Shown: in pieces, positions 25,960 to 35,566 of the stretch
Layout: every line of letters starts with the position of its first letter
How positions within the stretch are numbered: position 1 is the stretch's first letter
From: Paenibacillus plantarum
GTDB lineage: Bacteria > Bacillota > Bacilli > Paenibacillales > NBRC-103111
NCBI RefSeq assembly: GCF_013141695.1
Contig: NZ_WHNY01000067.1
Span: forward strand, 645,107 to 709,106
DNA length: 64,000 bases
Direction of reading: 5' to 3'
Translations under genes and position numbers: made by a program
The notes under the pieces: model-generated
Told to the model about the DNA's origin: nothing
Database searches by the model: none
What the model saw: only the letters and a program-made list of their open reading frames with translations

Positions 25960-27096
25960 TTAGGCAAACTTCACAACTTTGTTTTTTCCTGTTGTCTTGG
26001 CGCGATACATGGCTTCATCCGCTTGTTTGATGAGTTCTTCCGCACTTAAGCCAGTCTTGTATTTGCTGTACCCAATACTCGCGGTTACGATCGTTTCTTT
26101 CTCAATGCGGCTGCGGATTCGCTCTGCGAACGCGTCCATTTTCACGCTGGGATCGGACACCAAGATAACCATTTCTTCACCGCCATAACGGCCCGCAATC
26201 CCGCATTCTTCAGCTTCGTCCTTCATAATTTGCGCAACCTGTTTGAGCACATTGTCACCCATCTGATGGCCTTGCGTATCGTTTAACTTTTTGAAATTAT
26301 CGATATCACTGAACAAAATGTAAACGGGCAAATGACGCTGAACGTGCTGTGTAACACGGTTGTAGAAAAATCTGCGATTATAGAGTCGAGTCAAGCCGTC
26401 CGTAATCGATGAATTGTAGATGGCTTGCATGAGCTCAACGACACGTTCAAAGAGAATCATAAATAAGAGAAAGTAATAGATGACGGGCAGTATATTGACA
26501 GCCAAGATAAGCACAGGCTGTGCATTATCATACACATATGTATTTAGAAGCTGAGACGTCTGAAATAAAAAATAAATCGTCAAAGCAAGCTGATATTTCA
26601 TTTGCTGACCGATGTAAGGTGGAATCATATAGAAGCAGAGAAAAATGAGTACGAATACGTATAACTCAAGTCCAATATTTTGCAGAAGACGAACCTGATG
26701 ATCTGTCCCGCTGTATATATTAGGAACAATGAAGTGAAGCGTAGAGACGACAAATCCCATGACGATTAAACCGTAGAAAAATGTATATTGTTTACGGTTC
26801 GTGCGATTATATAATTGATAAATTCCCATATTTATAAGTACAAATGAAATAATTTTGAGCATGATCTGTGAGTAATCAGCCAGGCTCGTGTGGATACTGC
26901 TAAACATGAAATATAGTTGAAGCAAAAAATGGATACCGACGAAGATGAGCGATATCGTCATGGACATATACGCTTTTTTGCGTCGATCTAGAAACAAACG
27001 CAGTGAAATCACGAACATGAGTGCAACCATGACAACGATCATGGCATGGGAGAGAAACGAAGCTAATTCACCGAAAAGTAAATCCATGATGTCCAT
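25960..27096 (-). CDS. Membrane-bound diguanylate cyclase (GGDEF domain)
   Basis: The protein has about 378 residues. ATG 27096 is preferred to the TTG twelve bases upstream, since that TTG lies inside the ribosome site TTGGAGGAA. About seven transmembrane segments fill residues 1-215, followed by a GGDEF domain (SITDGLTRLYNRRFFYN, FSDIDNFKKLND, RYGGEEMVIL). The signature reads GGEEM, with Met instead of Phe in the fifth position; the metal and GTP ligands are kept, so activity is likely. No allosteric RxxD is seen directly before it. It would sense a membrane signal and make cyclic-di-GMP. Confidence 0.87.
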   Translation of the reverse strand: MDIMDLLFGELASFLSHAMIVVMVALMFVISLRLFLDRRKKAYMSMTISLIFVGIHFLLQLYFMFSSIHTSLADYSQIMLKIISFVLINMGIYQLYNRTNRKQYTFFYGLIVMGFVVSTLHFIVPNIYSGTDHQVRLLQNIGLELYVFVLIFLCFYMIPPYIGQQMKYQLALTIYFLFQTSQLLNTYVYDNAQPVLILAVNILPVIYYFLLFMILFERVVELMQAIYNSSITDGLTRLYNRRFFYNRVTQHVQRHLPVYILFSDIDNFKKLNDTQGHQMGDNVLKQVAQIMKDEAEECGIAGRYGGEEMVILVSDPSVKMDAFAERIRSRIEKETIVTASIGYSKYKTGLSAEELIKQADEAMYRAKTTGKNKVVKFA

Positions 27097-27270
27097 GAGT
27101 TCCTCCAAGTAGGTCTATTTTTCCATAGAAGCAGACTCTATTATAAAGGAAAAAGCGGTGCAGGGATAGAACATTTGTGCTGTTGAGGTTGTGTTCTCTT
27201 TTCTATTCGCCAGGCACAGGTTACAATAGGAATTGGTAAGCTCAAGGATTTTGGGAGAGGGGCTCATGCA

Positions 27271-28434
27271 ATGAACATATTGCAAGCATTATTTTTCCCC
27301 CCGGAACAACCGGGTGGGGTATCATCCATGGTTCCCTATATTTTGGAACGATTTAATAAAAAAGGTTGGGAAATGGAACTGTTTTCGCTGCCTAAGCGTA
27401 TTCGCGGCAAGGGAACCGAGGACGTGTCATTCGCTACGTTTGATTGGCGGAAGTATGCCGGAAACCCAATTATCGATAAATACATTCAAACCTATAAAGA
27501 TTATGTATGGTGGACAAAGCTCAGAATTTCTAAGAAATTTGATATTATACATGCCCATCATCCAATTGCTGCACTGGTTATGAAACAAATTTATCCAGAT
27601 ACGCCTGTCATTTTGACTATTCACTCCAGTTTTGAGCGAGAGCTTATTTTAAATGGGCGCATTGTTGAGAATGGCGTGGAGCATCAATTTCTAACCCAGA
27701 TCTATGGGGAGTTAGAAGCGAAGGTAGATCAAATTATTACGGTATCAAATTCGTTTAAGCAGTACATGGCTGAATATGTGCAGGACAGTGAACGCATTGG
27801 CGTCATTCCAAATGGCTTTGATGAGAAGCGATTCCGTCCGATTTCACATGAAAATCAAGTCACACAATTTATTACGGTTTGTCGTTTAGTTCCAGCGAAG
27901 GGCTTGGATACATTGCTGATTGCATGTGGCGAGCTGAAGAAACGCGGACATCCATTTGTTTTACATATTATTGGCGATGGCCCCAGTCGTGAGGAACTTG
28001 AGAAATTAGCCATCGAGCATAATATCTATGAAGATACGATTTTTTATGGATATATGCTCCACCCGGAAGAATTCATGCCATTCTTTGATGTGTTTGTTCT
28101 GCCATCTCGTGCGGAGGCGTTCGGGTCTGTATTCGCAGAAGCAGCGCTGTGCTGGTTAGCTTTGATTGGTACAAATGTTGGTGGGATCGCTGAGCAAATT
28201 GAGCATGGACACAATGGATTGCTTGTGCCTGTCGGGGATGCGATGGCCTTGAGCCATGCATTGGAGAAAGTCGTCATAGATCCTAGCTTCCGCTACAATT
28301 TAGCACGAGCTGCTTGGGAAAAGGCGAAAAAAACCTACTCATTGAATCGTGTACTTCGTCAATTGAAAAGTGTGTATGAACGCTATCAAGTACCGTTGCA
28401 AACGATTCATGAAGAAGCAGGTCAACAGGAATAA
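27271..28434 (+). CDS. Group 1/family 4 glycosyltransferase
   Basis: The 387-residue GT-B enzyme has an N-terminal domain with FPPEQPGGVSSMV and HAHHPIAALV and a C-terminal nucleotide-sugar domain with RLVPAKGLDTLL and EAFGSVFAEA, the E-x7-E motif of retaining GT4 enzymes. It probably adds a sugar to a cell-surface glycan or lipid. It starts behind GAGAGGGG. A nuclease gene on the same strand begins 25 bases later and is unrelated in function. Confidence 0.88.
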   Translation: MNILQALFFPPEQPGGVSSMVPYILERFNKKGWEMELFSLPKRIRGKGTEDVSFATFDWRKYAGNPIIDKYIQTYKDYVWWTKLRISKKFDIIHAHHPIAALVMKQIYPDTPVILTIHSSFERELILNGRIVENGVEHQFLTQIYGELEAKVDQIITVSNSFKQYMAEYVQDSERIGVIPNGFDEKRFRPISHENQVTQFITVCRLVPAKGLDTLLIACGELKKRGHPFVLHIIGDGPSREELEKLAIEHNIYEDTIFYGYMLHPEEFMPFFDVFVLPSRAEAFGSVFAEAALCWLALIGTNVGGIAEQIEHGHNGLLVPVGDAMALSHALEKVVIDPSFRYNLARAAWEKAKKTYSLNRVLRQLKSVYERYQVPLQTIHEEAGQQE

Positions 28435-28459
28435 GTTCATAAAGGAAGGCGTTAGAGCC

Positions 28460-29737
28460 ATGAAACGACTGCGGTTTATACATGCTGCCGATTTGCATTT
28501 AGATAGCCCATTTAAAGGCATGTCGGCGCTTCCTGAACGGGTTCGAGAACGAGTTCGAGAATCGACGTTCGAAGCGTTGAAGGAGCTTGTGGCGCTTGCG
28601 ATACAAGAAAAAGTGGATTTTGTACTGATTAGCGGGGATGTCTATGATGTTTCGGATCGTTCATTGCGAGCACAAATTCGTTTTCAAAAAGCAATGGAGC
28701 ATTTGGCGACTGAAGACATTCCTGCTTATATCATACATGGTAATCATGACCCCGAGGATGGACGTGCCGCAAAGTTGGTTTGGCCGGCAGACGTTCATTT
28801 TTTTGCGTCTGAGCATGTGGAGACCTTACAGGTTGTGAAACAAGATCGCGGCATCATCGCCGAAATTCATGGGATATCCTATGGGAGCTCGGCAGTAACA
28901 GAGAATCTCGCGTTGAAATTTAAAAGGGGTCAAGCGGAGGTGTGTCAGATCGGACTCTTACATACGAATGTCGATGGAGATCCTCATCATGATAATTATG
29001 CCCCTTGCAGTAAGCAGGATTTAATCGATGCTGGCATGCATTACTGGGCACTTGGACATGTACATACAAGACAGGTTATGAACTACCAGCCCGCGATTGT
29101 GTATCCAGGCAACATCCAGGGCCGAAGTATTCGGGAAACCGGGCCTCGCGGCTGTTATCTCGTAGACATCGATGATAGTGGACGAGCGGAGCTTATGTTT
29201 CACGCATTGGACACGGTGCGGTGGTTTCAAGAAACACTATCTGTGAGCTCAATTCCGTCAGAGCAAATATTGAAAGATCGCTTAGGCGATTTATTAGATC
29301 GGCTTCGTCAAGATGCTAACGGCCGAGATGGGATTGTGCGCATCGTTTTGGAAGGCCGTAGTGAAATCCATGAACGACTGCGTAAAGGCCGAGCCTTACA
29401 AGAATTAATGGATGAGTTAAGAGAAGATGAATTGGAGCGGAGCAGCTTCGTGTGGATCGAATCGATCGAAGATCGAACGGCCAGTGAGCATGATCTGGCA
29501 GCCGTTATGGAAGAGAAGAGCTTCCTTGGCGATTTATTAAGGTATGCGGCAGCGCTGCAAACTGACGAATCTGCCTTAGAGAGCTTCGCAGAAGAAGCTC
29601 TTGCTGCGCTGCAGGGAATGCCTCCATTCGCGGGGAATCCAGCTGCGGCAACGCCTGAACAGCTGAACGAATGGCTGCGTTCCGCAGAAGTGCTTGTTGC
29701 GGATTTGCTAATCACGGATGGAGGGGGACCTGGATGA
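28460..29737 (+). CDS. Metallophosphoesterase DNA exonuclease, YhaO/SbcD-like
   Basis: The protein has about 425 residues. Phosphoesterase motifs appear in order: HAADLHLDSPF, LISGDVYDV, YIIHGNHDPED, GLLHTNVDGD and WALGHVHTRQ, giving the two-metal site of the Mre11/SbcD superfamily. A C-terminal helical region (GKLRY-like, FAEEALAALQG) would contact the ATPase partner encoded next. Together they form a DNA end-processing complex analogous to SbcCD or B. subtilis YhaO-YhaN. The stop overlaps the start of the ATPase gene, so the two are translationally coupled. Confidence 0.88.
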   Translation: MKRLRFIHAADLHLDSPFKGMSALPERVRERVRESTFEALKELVALAIQEKVDFVLISGDVYDVSDRSLRAQIRFQKAMEHLATEDIPAYIIHGNHDPEDGRAAKLVWPADVHFFASEHVETLQVVKQDRGIIAEIHGISYGSSAVTENLALKFKRGQAEVCQIGLLHTNVDGDPHHDNYAPCSKQDLIDAGMHYWALGHVHTRQVMNYQPAIVYPGNIQGRSIRETGPRGCYLVDIDDSGRAELMFHALDTVRWFQETLSVSSIPSEQILKDRLGDLLDRLRQDANGRDGIVRIVLEGRSEIHERLRKGRALQELMDELREDELERSSFVWIESIEDRTASEHDLAAVMEEKSFLGDLLRYAAALQTDESALESFAEEALAALQGMPPFAGNPAAATPEQLNEWLRSAEVLVADLLITDGGGPG

Positions 29738-32700
29738 GAATTATCGCCATCCAAGTCGATGGATTTGGCAGCCTGCGTGATCGCCAGCTGCATACGGACA
29801 GTAATTTGGCCGTTTTCTACGGCGCCAACGAAGCGGGGAAGAGTACGCTCATGGGCTTCGTCCGCGCGGTGCTGTTCGGCTTTCCGACGCGAACGAATCG
29901 GTCGGAGCGTTACGAGCCGCTGGGCGGCGGCGCCCACGGTGGCGCCCTAACCCTGCTCGATGAGCAGGGTCAGCGCATCCGCGTCGAGCGCTACGACGCG
30001 CCCGCCACAGGCGGCAAACGAGCCTCTGCGGGGCTCGTTAAGGTCACGCTCGCCGATGGTACCACCGGCGGTGAAGAGCTGCTGAACACGCTGCTGGGCG
30101 GCCTCTCGGCCGACCTCTATCGCAGCTTGTTCGCTTTTGGTTTAACCGAGCTGCAGGAGCTTCGCTCCCTGCAGACGGACGAGCTCAGCGGCTATCTGTA
30201 TAGCGCTGGGCTTGGTGTAAGCGGCTCGGCCATCATGGAGGCCGAGCGCAAGCTGACGGCGCAGGCCGACGGCCTGTACAGACCCCGCGGACGCAATCAG
30301 GAGATGAACCGTCTCCTGAAGGAGCTCGAGGGTCTGGAGCAGTCGCTGCGCCGCAGCCGTGATGGGGCAGCCGACTACGATCGGCTGCAAGAAGAACGCC
30401 GCGCCGTGGAGGCTCGCGCTGCTGCCCTGGAGGGGCAGCAGGAGGCGCTGCGCGCGGAGCTGCACAAGCTCGGCCTGGCCGGCAAGGCGCGCAGCGGCTG
30501 GCTCCGCTTGCGGCAGATCGGCCGCGAGCTGGAGGGCCTGCCGGCACGGCCGGGCTTCCCGGAGCAGGCCACGGCAAGGCTGGAGGCGCTCGAGGCCGAG
30601 CAGGAGCGCCTCCAAGTGGAGCGCGACAAGCTGCACCTACGTGTGCAGAGTTTGCGCGGAGAGCTGGCTGCGCTCGTGCTGGAGCCGAAGGTACTCGCGC
30701 ATGGGATCGAGCTGAACCACTTGTTAGAGCAAGCGGCTAGCTATGAGGAGCATAAGCGCCAGATTGAGCAGCTTGGGGTTGAGGTTGCACACCAGCGTGC
30801 TCAAGTGGACAGACTGCTAGCCAATTTGGATGTGCAGTGGGATGAGACCGATGTCACTTCATTCGCTATAACGATTTCCCTTCGTGAACAAGTGCGTACA
30901 TATAAAGAGCAATTCCGCCATCGATCTGAACTTGAACTGCGTATTGGAGCTGAGTTGGAGAGCTTACATGCGCAGGTTGCTCGCGGACAAGACCAGGTCG
31001 GTCATCTTGAAGCAGCTTGCAAAGGATTACAGGCAAGCGCGGAGACGATGGATGCCGATCCATTTATTTTATTACAGAAATTGGCTTCGGATTATGCGCG
31101 TTGGCAGCTAGTAACTAGTCAATTTAGAAATCAACAAGATCGTCAGGCTGAACAAAATCTATACTTACAAAGTCTCGAAGATGCAACGAAAGCCGGTAAA
31201 GATGCAACGCGTGCATTTCGTCAACGTATGATGATAGCAGCAGGCATTCTAGCGCTTGTTACGCCGTTACTTATCGGATGGCAGGGAAATAGGCTTGCAG
31301 CTGCAATCGTTTTCCTTATTTTTGCAGGAGTAACTTGCTATATTTGGCTGATGGGTCGTGAAGTGGAAGGGAGTAGAGCTTCTCGTGCCATGCCCTCCAC
31401 CATTGTCCAAGATCATCGTTTGGAGCAGGAACTCGTGCAGCTGGAACGCCGTATTCAGGAGCAACTGCGCCAATTTGAACAAGTACACTATCAGCAATCT
31501 AACCTTCAAGAAGCGGCCGCTGCTACAGAATTTAACAAGCAAGGATCCTATCGAAATACAAGTGTGTTGATTCAAGACCTGCAGCCACATCTGGATGCTT
31601 GGTTCCGTGAGGTAGATCAAAGTAAGCATGTACATAGTGAGCAGCTTCGTAAGCTCGAGAAACTAAGGGATGCACGGGAACATTTACAGCTGCTTCAGCA
31701 GCAAGTTGAGCAACGTATCCACTACGCGAATGAAGTCAAAAAAGACACGCTTGAGTTACACACGGCCTGGGAGGAATGGTTGCAAAGTCTAGGGGTAGGC
31801 TCACATTTGTCAACTGATGCCCTGCTAGAAACGATTCAGGTCATCGAGTTAGCACAAGACGGGCTGCGACAACTTCACAAAATGACTTCCAAGTTAGACA
31901 TGTTAACCGAAAACGTTCATACCTATGAAGAAACGGTTCGAAAACTGCTTGAATTGCTTCCTTCCAACCAAGATTATTTGTTTGCTTTGAAGCGATGGAA
32001 AGAAGATGAGCAGCGCCAGCACGTACGTATGGCGGAACACAGGCAAACTGAACAGCTGATCGTAGAGACGGAACAAGCGTATCTGCTAGCTCAGCAACAT
32101 ATGGATCGGACACAGGCGCGTCTTCAGCAGCTCTTACAGGAAGCCACGGCGCAAGACGGTGAGCACTTGCGAATTTTGGAACGGGAACAGCTGGAACGCA
32201 AGAAGCTTGAAGATGAAAGCCGTGTACTTGAAGCCTCCTTGGAGTCGTTAGTAAGCCGGTCATTAATGGCGAGCTTTACGGAGCTGATGGAAGCACAGGG
32301 AGAAGAAGATCTGGCTCTTCTAGCTGCTTCGCTGCAAGAGAAGCTGTCGGAGACGATCTTGCAAGCGAATGAGCACAGAGAGATTATTGGCAAACTTTCG
32401 GGGCAGATAGAGAAGCTGGAGCAGGGAGCGGAAGCGGCGAATCTGCGACTGCAGGCGGAAGGGATTCGAACGACGTTAGCACAGCAAGTAAATCAATATG
32501 CGGTTGCTTCGTTCGCTGCACTCCTATTGAAAAAGGCGCGTGATATGTACGAAAAAGATCGTCAGCCAGGGGTACTTTTGCGGGCTTCTGCGTATTTCGC
32601 AATGATGACGAACGGGGCATTCGAAGCTGTAAAGGCACCATTTGGGGAGCAAAGATTACTAGCAGTTAGAGCAAATGGACAGCAAGTAGATACGAATCAA

Positions 32701-32955
32701 CTTAGTCGTGGGACAGCCGAGCAATTGTATTTATCCATGCGTTTTGCACTTGTAGAAGAGTATGGAGGCAAAGCCATTTTACCGCTGGTTTTGGACGATA
32801 TTCTCGTAAATTTCGATGAGGAACGGATGGAAAGTTGTTTGCGAGTCCTCGCTGATTTGAGTAAGCGTCATCAGGTGCTGCTATTTACCTGTCATGGTCA
32901 TGTGCGCGATGCGGCAGCAAATGTAATTCCTGATCACCTGTATATTCAATTATAG
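29734..32955 (+). CDS. SMC-like ATPase, YhaN/SbcC-like
   Basis: The protein has about 1,073 residues. Walker A (GANEAGKST) is at the N-terminus, with long coiled coils (about 170-450 and 560-880), and a C-terminal signature/Walker B (LSRGTAEQLYLSMR, PLVLDDILVNFD). A hydrophobic hairpin near residues 500-540 (AAGILALVTPLLIGW, AAAIVFLIFAGVTCYIW) suggests membrane attachment, as in YhaN-type proteins, instead of the SbcC zinc hook. The segment 29880-30690 is far richer in G+C than the rest of the gene. ATG 29734 overlaps the previous stop. Confidence 0.85.
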   Translation: MRIIAIQVDGFGSLRDRQLHTDSNLAVFYGANEAGKSTLMGFVRAVLFGFPTRTNRSERYEPLGGGAHGGALTLLDEQGQRIRVERYDAPATGGKRASAGLVKVTLADGTTGGEELLNTLLGGLSADLYRSLFAFGLTELQELRSLQTDELSGYLYSAGLGVSGSAIMEAERKLTAQADGLYRPRGRNQEMNRLLKELEGLEQSLRRSRDGAADYDRLQEERRAVEARAAALEGQQEALRAELHKLGLAGKARSGWLRLRQIGRELEGLPARPGFPEQATARLEALEAEQERLQVERDKLHLRVQSLRGELAALVLEPKVLAHGIELNHLLEQAASYEEHKRQIEQLGVEVAHQRAQVDRLLANLDVQWDETDVTSFAITISLREQVRTYKEQFRHRSELELRIGAELESLHAQVARGQDQVGHLEAACKGLQASAETMDADPFILLQKLASDYARWQLVTSQFRNQQDRQAEQNLYLQSLEDATKAGKDATRAFRQRMMIAAGILALVTPLLIGWQGNRLAAAIVFLIFAGVTCYIWLMGREVEGSRASRAMPSTIVQDHRLEQELVQLERRIQEQLRQFEQVHYQQSNLQEAAAATEFNKQGSYRNTSVLIQDLQPHLDAWFREVDQSKHVHSEQLRKLEKLRDAREHLQLLQQQVEQRIHYANEVKKDTLELHTAWEEWLQSLGVGSHLSTDALLETIQVIELAQDGLRQLHKMTSKLDMLTENVHTYEETVRKLLELLPSNQDYLFALKRWKEDEQRQHVRMAEHRQTEQLIVETEQAYLLAQQHMDRTQARLQQLLQEATAQDGEHLRILEREQLERKKLEDESRVLEASLESLVSRSLMASFTELMEAQGEEDLALLAASLQEKLSETILQANEHREIIGKLSGQIEKLEQGAEAANLRLQAEGIRTTLAQQVNQYAVASFAALLLKKARDMYEKDRQPGVLLRASAYFAMMTNGAFEAVKAPFGEQRLLAVRANGQQVDTNQLSRGTAEQLYLSMRFALVEEYGGKAILPLVLDDILVNFDEERMESCLRVLADLSKRHQVLLFTCHGHVRDAAANVIPDHLYIQL

Positions 32956-33018
32956 AGGTTGTCCGAACTGGACTTTTCAACACGCAATTATAGAAACCTG
33001 GGACGGGAGGCCTCGAAC

Positions 33019-33294
33019 GTGGAAGGAAACGATAAGAGGAAAGATCACCGAGAAATTTCCTATCAAGTCGGATGGAAAAAAGGCAAGATTCAGTGGAATG
33101 AGGGAGCGACTGACGCGCTCCGAGTTCAAAAGGGCAATCAAGAGGCCGAGGAGATCGAAATGAAAAGCCTGCAGCTGCTGTGGTTCCCAGCGATGAAGCT
33201 TCCTCACGTGATGATCCTGCCCTTGCTTTATGCGCTCCCAGTCATAAGCTTTGGCTGCACGCTATTGCTCATCTACGGCTTGCGTCAACACTAG
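33019..33294 (+). CDS. Small hypothetical protein with one C-terminal membrane helix
   Basis: About 91 residues from GTG 33019 (GGGAGG upstream). An upstream in-frame TTG at 32959 also exists but has no ribosome site. A charged N-terminal region (KRKDHREISYQ) is followed by one or two hydrophobic stretches (LPHVMILPLLYALPV, SFGCTLLLIYGL). No family recognised. It sits between the ATPase gene and another small membrane protein. Confidence 0.5.
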   Translation: MEGNDKRKDHREISYQVGWKKGKIQWNEGATDALRVQKGNQEAEEIEMKSLQLLWFPAMKLPHVMILPLLYALPVISFGCTLLLIYGLRQH

Positions 33295-33324
33295 CTTAAG
33301 GTCAGATGAAAGGAGGGGTTATGA

Positions 33325-33762
33325 ATGAATTTATTTTTAGCAATTCTAGGAGCAGTGGTCGGTCTGTTTGTAACAGGTGCCGGCATCTATACCGCATGGA
33401 CGGTGCATCAGTTATGGAGGCAGCAAGCTGCCTCGCCAAGAGCCGTCGGCCAAGCCCAGATTGCGGTTACCTATTTCTCCCGATGGACGATCATTGATTA
33501 CTCCGTCGTTGGTTTATTTATCATAGGACTTCTACTCATGATTGCCATGCTAGTGGCTGTTGGTCGCGATCATACGGAAATCGCAAATTTCCACTGGGGC
33601 TATTTGCTTACAGGTATTATCCTTTCTGCGATGGGGATGTTGCTTTTGTTCATACGGTTAGTTATCGTACTCAGCTTCCCGCCAGGGAATGCCCTACAAC
33701 GTACTTCGCCGGTTACGCCAGATCATCAGCACGAGCCAAACGACACTCACCACGCCAAATAG
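33325..33762 (+). CDS. Small three-helix membrane protein of unknown function
   Basis: A 145-residue protein with three transmembrane segments (about residues 3-25, 58-80 and 90-115) and a hydrophilic His-rich tail (HQHEPNDTHH). AAAGGAGGGG precedes the ATG. Not recognised. The last 69 bases overlap the convergent transporter gene, so its C-terminus is encoded antisense to the transporter's C-terminus. Confidence 0.6.
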   Translation: MNLFLAILGAVVGLFVTGAGIYTAWTVHQLWRQQAASPRAVGQAQIAVTYFSRWTIIDYSVVGLFIIGLLLMIAMLVAVGRDHTEIANFHWGYLLTGIILSAMGMLLLFIRLVIVLSFPPGNALQRTSPVTPDHQHEPNDTHHAK

Positions 33763-34734
33763 CGGGTATAAAGCGGTTAACAGCGTTTTAAAACCGATGT
33801 GGCTGATGGCATAGCTAAGAAGTAAAATGGCGATGAGCAACAATTTGGGAGGTATCTTGATTCGTTGCTGGAGCTGCATAGATAAGCCATAGGCATCCCC
33901 GATAAAAGTCGTGAATATTTCGCCGTAAATAACGAGTAAATAGGCGACTTGCGGGAAATAGCCTAGTTTGGTCATGATATTTCCCATCGGAATTTCAAAT
34001 TGTGCGATGCCCGGCATTTGTGCGGATAGGGCATAATGTGCCGCTAGTAGAAGTAACCCAATGCCTGCACCTCCAAGCAAGCCACCCCAATAGAGCACAG
34101 AGCGATCGCGAATCGCGCCTCCCATTGGAACGAGTACAGCTTGTGCCATGGCCAAATTAAAGGCTGTGTAAAGAAATGGTGCAAACCAAACGCGTACAAG
34201 AGAATCTTCGCTTGAGATACGCAGCCAGTTGCCAGACGTTGGTGAATGCCAGGTGTACACGACAATGACGACGCTGAAGAGCAACATAATGGGAACAACA
34301 ATCGAGTTTACGGTCATGATGGCTTTGATCCCACGCGTTAGAATGACATAAGAAAGTACGAGCGTGATCAGTAGTCCTGTGGTGTACGAGAGGTGAAGCT
34401 GTTCCTCAAAAACTGTGCCTGCACCTGCTAACATGACGGTTGTGATGCCAAAAAGAACAACCATCATAAACAAGCTGATCCATTTTCCTATTTTTTCGCC
34501 AAAAAGTACTTTATTCAAATCCTCATAGGATTCTGCTTTCAAGTCATGTGCCATAAGCATAAGTTGGATACCAATCCAAATGAACAACACGGTTGATAAA
34601 GCGATCGTTAATGTAGCGAGCGAGCCATAGCGAGTGAAGAATTGAAGAATTTCTTGCCCGGAAGCAAACCCAGCCCCAACGACGGTCCCGATGTAGGTGA
34701 AGGCGACACGGACAATCTGTGCATGATTTCGCAT
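33694..34734 (-). CDS. YkvI-like multi-pass membrane transporter
   Basis: The protein has about 346 residues. ATG 34734 has GCGAGG upstream; a longer version from 34785 is possible. Around ten transmembrane helices are present, with the N-terminal VAFTYIGTVVGAGFASGQEILQFF typical of the YkvI family of the APC/LeuT superfamily, distantly related to branched-chain and germination receptor transporters. Substrate unknown. Convergent with the small membrane gene, overlapping it by 69 bases. Confidence 0.8.
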   Translation of the reverse strand: MRNHAQIVRVAFTYIGTVVGAGFASGQEILQFFTRYGSLATLTIALSTVLFIWIGIQLMLMAHDLKAESYEDLNKVLFGEKIGKWISLFMMVVLFGITTVMLAGAGTVFEEQLHLSYTTGLLITLVLSYVILTRGIKAIMTVNSIVVPIMLLFSVVIVVYTWHSPTSGNWLRISSEDSLVRVWFAPFLYTAFNLAMAQAVLVPMGGAIRDRSVLYWGGLLGGAGIGLLLLAAHYALSAQMPGIAQFEIPMGNIMTKLGYFPQVAYLLVIYGEIFTTFIGDAYGLSMQLQQRIKIPPKLLLIAILLLSYAISHIGFKTLLTALYPLFGVVSVVWLVLMIWRNRRSTL

Positions 34735-34878
34735 ATATTGCCTCGCTTTCTTTCGTTTGATATAGTACAAGGTATGTTTGTACATAAGCTTGCATGACTG
34801 TAACTTAGGGCAAGCTTGCTTTAAGTCCCATTACGCAGCGAAGAGGCAGTTAAAGTTAAACTCGGGAGAGTGTAGGTT

Positions 34879-35514
34879 GTGAAGGAATTCCTGTTTGATT
34901 TTATTAGCCAATATGGCTATGTTGCCTTATATCTTTTGTTGTCCGCCGGGATGCTTGGCGTTCCAATTCCTGATGAGACCTTGATGGTCTTTATCGGTTC
35001 TTTGACCGCTTGGGGAGGTCCTTTTGACTTTGGCCCTACACTAGCCGTTATTTATGCAGGGACCATGACGGGCATGACGGTTAGTTATTTGATTGGTCAT
35101 CGTGTAGGTAAACCGTTTCTCAATCGGTATGGCAAATGGGTCAAACTAACGCCGGAACGAATCGAGAGAGCGGAAGGCTGGTTTAAGAAATATGGTCTAT
35201 GGACGGTTTTCTTCGGTTATTTCGTACCTGGCGTACGACATTTCACTTGTTATTTGTCTGGCGTTAGTGGTGTGAAGTTTTATAAGTATATTTTGTATGC
35301 GGGAACCGGAGCGCTGCTTTGGTGTACAACCTTTGTGACGCTGGGGAGATTTATCGGCAATAATTTTGAAAGTTTTTTACATTTGTTTCACACCTATATG
35401 GGAATTTCATTATTCGTATTGGTCATACTAGCTGCTATTGGCGTACTGATCTACCTTCGCTTTCGCAAACATCACATTGTTATACTGAAACGTAAACCGA
35501 AAAAAAGACCATGA
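34879..35514 (+). CDS. DedA-family membrane protein
   Basis: The 211-residue protein starts at GTG 34879. DedA features are GVPIPDETLMVF near residue 27, GMTVSYLIGHRVGKPF, and FFGYFVPGVRHFTCYLSGVS with the conserved Arg. Several hydrophobic segments follow and the C-terminus is basic. DedA proteins take part in membrane lipid flipping (for example undecaprenyl phosphate or phosphatidylethanolamine). The stop codon lies inside the terminator stem. Confidence 0.88.
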   Translation: MKEFLFDFISQYGYVALYLLLSAGMLGVPIPDETLMVFIGSLTAWGGPFDFGPTLAVIYAGTMTGMTVSYLIGHRVGKPFLNRYGKWVKLTPERIERAEGWFKKYGLWTVFFGYFVPGVRHFTCYLSGVSGVKFYKYILYAGTGALLWCTTFVTLGRFIGNNFESFLHLFHTYMGISLFVLVILAAIGVLIYLRFRKHHIVILKRKPKKRP

Positions 35515-35546
35515 ATTTCAACCTATAAGGCTGAATTCATGGTCTT
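35505..35546. terminator. Bidirectional terminator overlapping the dedA-like stop codon
   Basis: AAGACCATGAATT (35505-35517) pairs perfectly with AATTCATGGTCTT (35534-35546). It separates convergent genes. Confidence 0.9.
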
Positions 35547-35566
35547 CTGTTTCATTGTAGAAGGAA

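Noticed and set aside
30142..30715. Several overlapping frames on both strands in the GC-rich part of the yhaN-like gene
   Set aside because: They are shadows caused by high G+C. The long plus-strand frame has the Walker A motif and the translational coupling.
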